Positions 5,645 to 9,876 of a stretch of 9,876 bases of DNA are shown piece by piece. Location of the stretch: positions 1-9,876 of the forward strand of contig NZ_CAJZFD010000066.1 of the NCBI RefSeq assembly GCF_915069625.1, written 5' to 3'. Every line of letters begins with the position of its first letter. Position 1 is the stretch's first letter. The position numbers were made by a program, and so were the translations under genes. This stretch comes from an uncultured Veillonella sp. GTDB taxonomy: Bacteria > Bacillota > Negativicutes > Veillonellales > Veillonellaceae. The notes under the pieces are model-generated. The model worked only from the letters and a program-made list of their open reading frames with translations. It was not told the origin of the DNA and searched no databases.

Positions 5645-7487
5645 TTTGGGTACCTCCAAATTCTTTGTAAATAGTATTTAATAAATCGTCGAGAGACTGA
5701 TCTTGTCGATATAGTTTACCTGCCATAAAGTGATCGTATGCAAAAGACCGATCTCTATTATTTTCAGATTTTTGATACTGGTCTAGACCTTTAATATGAT
5801 TAAAATCCTCTCCAGCAGATTTAATTTCTGAAACCTCTATCAATTCGTGTTTTGTCACAGGAACATACTCATCCCAGCGAACTGGTACATAATAGGTTCT
5901 ACCATTACCCGCTCGCACAGGCACTTCATCTATGTGTTCAATCGTTCTATACGAATAGGCATCAACCTTAATCACTTCTGAGTCACCTTCATTTTTATGG
6001 TGGCTAGTCTTAAGGATTGTTTTTACATTATTACGCTCCGACGCATTAGGGGGAATAAATAAATTGAGTCCCATTTTATTCGCTAGCATTTCCGTAATGT
6101 AATCATTATATTTGAAAGCATAAGACTTACTATAAATATAGTCATTAGATGCCATTTGTTGATACACAGGAATTGCTAAAATTGGGAGGAATGAGAAATA
6201 CATGTGATCAAAGTAACTACAGTTGTAATTAATGAACTTTTCTTTAATCTCTTCAAATGAAAAATCATAATACTGAGATGGTGATGTATCAAAATCCCAG
6301 TTTTGAGAGTTGTCAGCTTTAACCTCATTAATTTTACATTCTTTGTTAAATATAAAATCATCGCCATACGGTGAGTTTTCAAAGATATCCTTATAATTGC
6401 TTTGTGCTAGCGGCGTAAACAATACACGGAACTCAACCTCATTATTTCGATCTAATGCATTAAATTGTGCATCAAACTCTTCATTGGCTAGAGCTTGGAA
6501 GCCTCCTCCATTCTCCAATGAGTCTTGCCCTTTCTGTCTAAGACTAGCAATGCCTTTGGCTATCCGACTCTTGGCTCCACCAAAATTAAAGAATCCTTTT
6601 TCCGGTGGTTTTCTATGGAATGTTAAGTTAGGCGCTGCATGATTCCCATACACTAAGGATACTCTATTCGCATAATATGGGCCAGGTTGTCTTATGACTG
6701 CACGTAGTGTTTCGTTCACATCTCTAGTCTTCAAGTTCCCGTTAGAATCTACATACTCCTCTGTATAGGTCACATCTAATGTTCCTTCATAGGTATAGTC
6801 GTCGAGCCAGTGGACTATACGCTTAAGAAATACAAAGGGATTTCCTAAAATATCGCCAGATGCAATATCTAATGTAGAATGGTTCACATCGCCCTTTTCC
6901 AAGAATCCGTAGTCTTTAACGAGCTGTTCATAGCGTTCAATATTAAAATTAGAATCCATATGAATAAAAGGAATCGCCTTTTTTATTAGCTCCATAGTCA
7001 TTTCACTATGAAAGAGATTATTCAAAGGCGCCATCATCTCATAACCTTCTTGACGCATTTTAGCTAAGGTCGCATCTAAGTCTTTAAGCTTTTCCTCAAG
7101 GCTCTTACTATTGGGCTTAATCCAGTACAGATATAAACCTACACATAGAACTAGAACCGCAATACAAATAATGATAGATACAATATCTACATGATTTTGT
7201 GAAAACTGATAGATACCATAAATAATGGCCCCTATACCGATAACAATATCAACCTTTTTAATAATGCCAAATCGTTTATATGATGTATTCGATTGATCTC
7301 GATTCTCTGATACAGAGGTGTATTTATCTATCAATACTTTATTAGTATCTATATCTACCTTGGATTGATCGACTAAATCTTGAAAGTATTCCTCGGTAAC
7401 TTGCAGGAAGGCATCCTTTAGCTCTTCTCGATAATACTTAAGTGGCTCTAGCAATGCTTCATTATATTCATTCGACACGTTACTCAT
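5637..7487 (-). CDS. DUF3137-like membrane protein, partner of LemA
   Basis: I do not know a function for this 616-residue protein. Residues 1-60 are charged and helical. Two hydrophobic helices lie at about 77-95 and 101-122, followed by a charged coiled-coil-like stretch (128-150). The large soluble part contains NEEFDAQFNALDRNNEVEFR and then VLFTPL (336-360). This fits the core pattern I recall for DUF3137 (F-x3-F-V-x-D plus LTP), a domain of unknown function often found beside LemA. The adjacent lemA gene supports that reading. A weaker hydrophobic stretch lies at 429-441, and the C-terminal third is rich in Tyr and charged residues with no motif I recognise. The ATG at 7487 has SD AAGGAG 5 bases upstream. 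It is first in a unit with lemA, which it overlaps by 8 bases. It probably forms a membrane complex with LemA (inference). It could be a lineage-specific protein only distantly related to DUF3137. Confidence 0.7.
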   Translation of the reverse strand: MSNVSNEYNEALLEPLKYYREELKDAFLQVTEEYFQDLVDQSKVDIDTNKVLIDKYTSVSENRDQSNTSYKRFGIIKKVDIVIGIGAIIYGIYQFSQNHVDIVSIIICIAVLVLCVGLYLYWIKPNSKSLEEKLKDLDATLAKMRQEGYEMMAPLNNLFHSEMTMELIKKAIPFIHMDSNFNIERYEQLVKDYGFLEKGDVNHSTLDIASGDILGNPFVFLKRIVHWLDDYTYEGTLDVTYTEEYVDSNGNLKTRDVNETLRAVIRQPGPYYANRVSLVYGNHAAPNLTFHRKPPEKGFFNFGGAKSRIAKGIASLRQKGQDSLENGGGFQALANEEFDAQFNALDRNNEVEFRVLFTPLAQSNYKDIFENSPYGDDFIFNKECKINEVKADNSQNWDFDTSPSQYYDFSFEEIKEKFINYNCSYFDHMYFSFLPILAIPVYQQMASNDYIYSKSYAFKYNDYITEMLANKMGLNLFIPPNASERNNVKTILKTSHHKNEGDSEVIKVDAYSYRTIEHIDEVPVRAGNGRTYYVPVRWDEYVPVTKHELIEVSEIKSAGEDFNHIKGLDQYQKSENNRDRSFAYDHFMAGKLYRQDQSLDDLLNTIYKEFGGTQNG

Positions 7488-7650
7488 TCCCTCTCCTTAA
7501 TGAATCGTACAGTAAGTACTACATCTATACGTTTCCATTATGCCTCATATTCTGAAATAACAGCCTCTTATACTTATAAGCTTTCAAATTTTACTTAATT
7601 ATAAATATCCTAAATTATAAATTAGTATATCAATTAAGAAAAACTCCGTA
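7488..7650 (-). promoter_or_regulatory. AT-rich leader/promoter region of the DUF3137-like/lemA unit
   Basis: There is no ORF here. The promoter of the DUF3137-like/lemA unit should lie here. Several TATAAT-like boxes occur on the minus strand (for example around 7598-7616), and TTGATA and TTGAAA hexamers are nearby. No pair has good spacing, so I do not name one. CTTATA (7567-7572) and TATAAG (7575-7580) form a short inverted repeat that could be an operator. Confidence 0.35.
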
Positions 7651-7762
7651 AAGTAAGAATACTATTCATAACACAATAAAGTAACCATATTACTTATATC
7701 ACTATAAAATAACCATACTATTCATGACACGCTAAAGTAATCATACGATTTATAATGTAAAA
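7651..7762. repeat. Four diverged 28-bp tandem repeats
   Basis: Four head-to-tail units of exactly 28 bp occupy 7651-7678, 7679-7706, 7707-7734 and 7735-7762. Each opens AA(G/A)TAA then nearly always CAT followed by A, and has TTxAT in the middle; the first three share a CAC near the end. Pairwise identity counted by eye is about 21-22 of 28. A fifth, barely recognisable unit may precede them at 7623-7650. The array is very AT-rich and abuts the terminator of korB. No ORF crosses it. Confidence 0.75.
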
Positions 7763-7797
7763 ACCCCTCTTTACTAGACATCCAGTAAAGAGGGGTT
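7762..7797 (-). terminator. Rho-independent terminator of korAB
   Basis: AACCCCTCTTTACT (7762-7775) pairs perfectly over 14 bp with 7784-7797 around an 8-base loop. On the minus strand the stem is followed by T residues (five in a row counting the last stem bases). It lies 30 bases after the korB stop. On the plus strand no T run follows, so it works for minus-strand transcripts only. Confidence 0.88.
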
Positions 7798-7827
7798 CAG
7801 ATCATAAATGACTCGCTTTAAATAAGA

Positions 7828-8700
7828 TTATTTAAATTGATTGCAAAGGCTATCGAATAGCGCTTGATCTGGTTTTACAACATCTTCAGTTAATGGGCGA
7901 GGATGTGGACCACCATTTGCTGCAGCCATAGCTTTTTCGAAGGAAGGTTTAGAATTATCTTGGTAGATAAGACCTGTAACCAAACCATCTGTTTCACCCA
8001 AAGTTTTAAGTGCTGTTGCACGATCTGTTGGGTCATAACCTTCTGGCAATGCAACTAGGTGTTCTTTGAACCAGTCATAGCTGTTATGTTTATTGTAAGT
8101 AACACATGGGCTGAATACGTTAATGAAGGAGAAACCTTCATGATCCATTGCTTGTTGAATCAAATCAACAAGTTCTGCACGGTTAATCATGTAACCTTGG
8201 GCTACGAATGTAGCACCTGCAGCAATTGCAGTTTCACAAACGGACAATGGAGATTCGAATGCCCCACGAGGAGTTGTTTTTGTAACAAAACCGATGTCGG
8301 AACGAGGGGATGCTTGACCTTTAGTCAAACCATATACATGGTTATCCATAACGATGTATGTCATGTTTACATTACGTTTGAAAGCATGGATAGTGTGACC
8401 CATACCAATAGCGAATGCATCACCATCACCGGAGCAAGCGATAACTTCTAAATCTTGGTTAGCAAGTTTAACGCCTTGTGCGTAAGGAAGCGCACGACCA
8501 TGAGTTGTATGTGCACCATATGCGTAGAAATAACCACCGATACGGCTAGAACAACCGATACCGGAAATTACTGCTAATTTTTCTGGTGGAATATTTCTTG
8601 CTGCTACAGCATCAGTAATTGCTGCTTGAACCCCATAATGGCCACAGCCAGGACACCAGTTTGGACGAATATCGTTTCTGTAATCTTTAGCTGTTGTCAT
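7828..8700 (-). CDS. korB: 2-oxoacid:ferredoxin oxidoreductase, beta subunit (probably 2-oxoglutarate)
   Basis: The beta subunit carries the thiamine diphosphate and a [4Fe-4S] cluster and works with the alpha subunit to convert a 2-oxoacid and CoA to acyl-CoA, CO2 and reduced ferredoxin, or the reverse. In the 290-residue protein CPGCG (16-20), Cys50 in GIGCSSR and Cys199 are the expected cluster ligands. GDGDAF (91-96) to MDNHVYGLTKGQ (118-129) is the thiamine diphosphate/Mg2+ binding motif. The motif HGRALPYAQGVKLAN (67-81) is typical of KorB. The ATG is at 8700, because AGGAGG (8715-8710) lies 9 bases upstream; a longer ORF start at 8724 would precede this site and overlap korA. It begins one base after the korA stop, so the two are cotranscribed. 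Substrate is likely 2-oxoglutarate but other 2-oxoacids cannot be excluded. Confidence 0.92.
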   Translation of the reverse strand: MTTAKDYRNDIRPNWCPGCGHYGVQAAITDAVAARNIPPEKLAVISGIGCSSRIGGYFYAYGAHTTHGRALPYAQGVKLANQDLEVIACSGDGDAFAIGMGHTIHAFKRNVNMTYIVMDNHVYGLTKGQASPRSDIGFVTKTTPRGAFESPLSVCETAIAAGATFVAQGYMINRAELVDLIQQAMDHEGFSFINVFSPCVTYNKHNSYDWFKEHLVALPEGYDPTDRATALKTLGETDGLVTGLIYQDNSKPSFEKAMAAANGGPHPRPLTEDVVKPDQALFDSLCNQFK

Positions 8701-8701
8701 A

Positions 8702-9876
8702 TTATAGGACCTCCTTAATAGCATTTTTCACATAACTTTTTGTGAATGGATTACCATCGTATTTCAAGCAGCTGGAAATTTTAGATTTCTTATGCATGTT
8801 GATTTTAAATAAGTTAGTCAATTGGCCTGTTGCATTGTGTTCAACAATAACCACTTTTTTCGCAGCATCCATGAATGGTTGTAATTGTTTTGCTGGGAAT
8901 GGTTTAATCAAGCGCAATTGTAAGTGGTTAACTTTAACGCCTTCTTGATCGAATTCAGCAACTGCTTCTTCGATAGCGCCACGGCTGGAAGCCATACCTA
9001 CAACGAGTACATCTGCTTCGTCGTATTTAGCATTATTCAAGAATGGTTCATAGTTATCAGCTACAGTTTCCAATTTGCGGAAACGTTTATCAGTTTGCGC
9101 TACGTGCATTGTAGGCGCTTCTGCTGGTTTACCTTCTTCATTATGTTCTAGACCTGTAGAAAGGAATAGACCATTTTTCATGCCAGGAATTGTGCGTGGA
9201 GAAATACCATCTTCAGTCAATTCAAAGCGTTTGAAGTAATGAGGTTGTTCCAATTCAGGAAGGTCAGCTTCTTTCATCATTTTACCGCGGTTAATAGGCA
9301 CACGGTTCAAGTCGAAGGAAGGAACAGATTGTTTATTCAAACCTTGTTGTAAGTCAGGCATGAAGATAACTGGGCATTGGTACATTTCTGCCAAGTTGAA
9401 TGCTTTTTGAATTTCATAGAAGCATTCTTCGATAGATGTTGGAGAAATTACGATACCAGCGTAATCGCCATGTGCATTGTAGCAAGCCGCATCAATATCG
9501 GATTGTTCAACCTTTGTAGCCATACCTGTGGATGGGCCAGAACGTTGAACATCGATAACAACCATTGGCAATTCAGCCATGGAAGCCATGGATAAGGATT
9601 CAGCCATCAAGGAAAGACCAGGGCCAGAAGTACATGTGAAGCCACGAACACCTGCGTATACGCCGCCCATAGCTGTCATACATGCTGCGATTTCGTCCTC
9701 TGTTTGAACGATTGTAGAACCCAATTTATCCATGTTTTTAATCATATATTCCATTACTTCAGATGCTGGAGTAATAGGATAAGATGCCATGAAACGGGAA
9801 CCCGCTGCGATAGCACCTAACGCACATGCTTCATTACCTAATAAGAACATTTGATCTTTCTTACCAGGAGCTGGCA
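8702..9876 (-). CDS. korA: 2-oxoacid:ferredoxin oxidoreductase, alpha subunit (5' end outside the window)
   Basis: This is the C-terminal 391 residues of the alpha subunit; the reading frame is open to the right edge. Visible parts are the pyrimidine-binding domain with GNEACALGAIAAGSRFMASY then PITPASE, the glutamate-bearing QTEDEIAA, and TSGPGLSLMAESLSMA followed by QRSGPSTGMATKVEQSD. The C-terminal CoA-binding/transketolase-C domain includes VVGMASSRGAIEEA and LRLIKPFP. The stretch before GNEA reads PAPGKKDQMFLL, a linker rather than a natural start. The methionine at 9850 lacks an SD in the visible bases. I infer that a gamma (POR) domain is fused upstream, as in many gamma-alpha KorA proteins. 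The stop lies one base before korB. Together they form the ferredoxin-linked 2-oxoacid enzyme. Confidence 0.9.
   Translation of the reverse strand, partial: PAPGKKDQMFLLGNEACALGAIAAGSRFMASYPITPASEVMEYMIKNMDKLGSTIVQTEDEIAACMTAMGGVYAGVRGFTCTSGPGLSLMAESLSMASMAELPMVVIDVQRSGPSTGMATKVEQSDIDAACYNAHGDYAGIVISPTSIEECFYEIQKAFNLAEMYQCPVIFMPDLQQGLNKQSVPSFDLNRVPINRGKMMKEADLPELEQPHYFKRFELTEDGISPRTIPGMKNGLFLSTGLEHNEEGKPAEAPTMHVAQTDKRFRKLETVADNYEPFLNNAKYDEADVLVVGMASSRGAIEEAVAEFDQEGVKVNHLQLRLIKPFPAKQLQPFMDAAKKVVIVEHNATGQLTNLFKINMHKKSKISSCLKYDGNPFTKSYVKNAIKEVL

Noticed and set aside
5645..5659. TTG start for lemA at 5659
   Set aside because: The ATG at 5644 has GGAGG at ideal spacing, while the TTG codon would overlap that same site and has no SD of its own.
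7651..7762. CRISPR array
   Set aside because: The 28-bp units follow one another with no spacers, they differ from each other, and no cas gene is nearby.
8059..8451. 130-aa plus-strand ORF inside korB
   Set aside because: It lies fully antisense to a well-conserved gene, its cysteine-rich product has no family features, and no plus-strand promoter or SD is evident. The same holds for the other short plus-strand frames in the window.

Overview
The window looks like chromosomal DNA of a low-to-medium GC anaerobic Negativicute. Veillonella is my best guess, inferred from gene content and protein style rather than from any search. The pointers are a clostridial-type 2-oxoacid:ferredoxin oxidoreductase, a tandem pair of CobT-family genes resembling ArsA/ArsB of the Negativicute Sporomusa ovata, and strong Shine-Dalgarno sites. 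Every gene reads on the minus strand, so transcription runs from high to low coordinates. There is no sign of phage, IS elements, CRISPR or recent transfer.

In transcription order the window opens inside korA, whose 5' part lies beyond the right edge. It is followed one base later by korB. This pair interconverts a 2-oxoacid (probably 2-oxoglutarate) and its acyl-CoA using ferredoxin, and ends at a clear Rho-independent terminator (7762-7797). A 340-bp gap follows. It holds four diverged 28-bp tandem repeats directly beyond the terminator, then an AT-rich leader. Next is an overlapping pair of membrane-protein genes: a 616-aa DUF3137-like protein and a LemA-family protein. A MATE transporter follows 72 bp later. 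Its start region has been duplicated, leaving a 7-codon upstream ORF. A perfect 14-bp hairpin separates it from tyrA (prephenate dehydrogenase without an ACT domain).

After tyrA, a short gap with a promoter leads to two CobT-family genes joined by an ATGA overlap. The first keeps the CobT motifs. The second is strongly diverged but keeps a glutamate at the position of the catalytic one. This matches the heterodimeric ArsAB arrangement, which activates phenol or p-cresol as the lower ligand of cobamides. The pair ends at a terminator (217-244). Beyond it lies a tRNA-Gly(GCC), cut by the left edge and preceded by two good tandem sigma-70-type promoters.

The most interesting points are the likely phenolyl-cobamide (ArsAB-type) pair downstream of tyrA, the DUF3137-like/LemA pair, the 28-bp repeat array, and the duplicated start region of the MATE gene.
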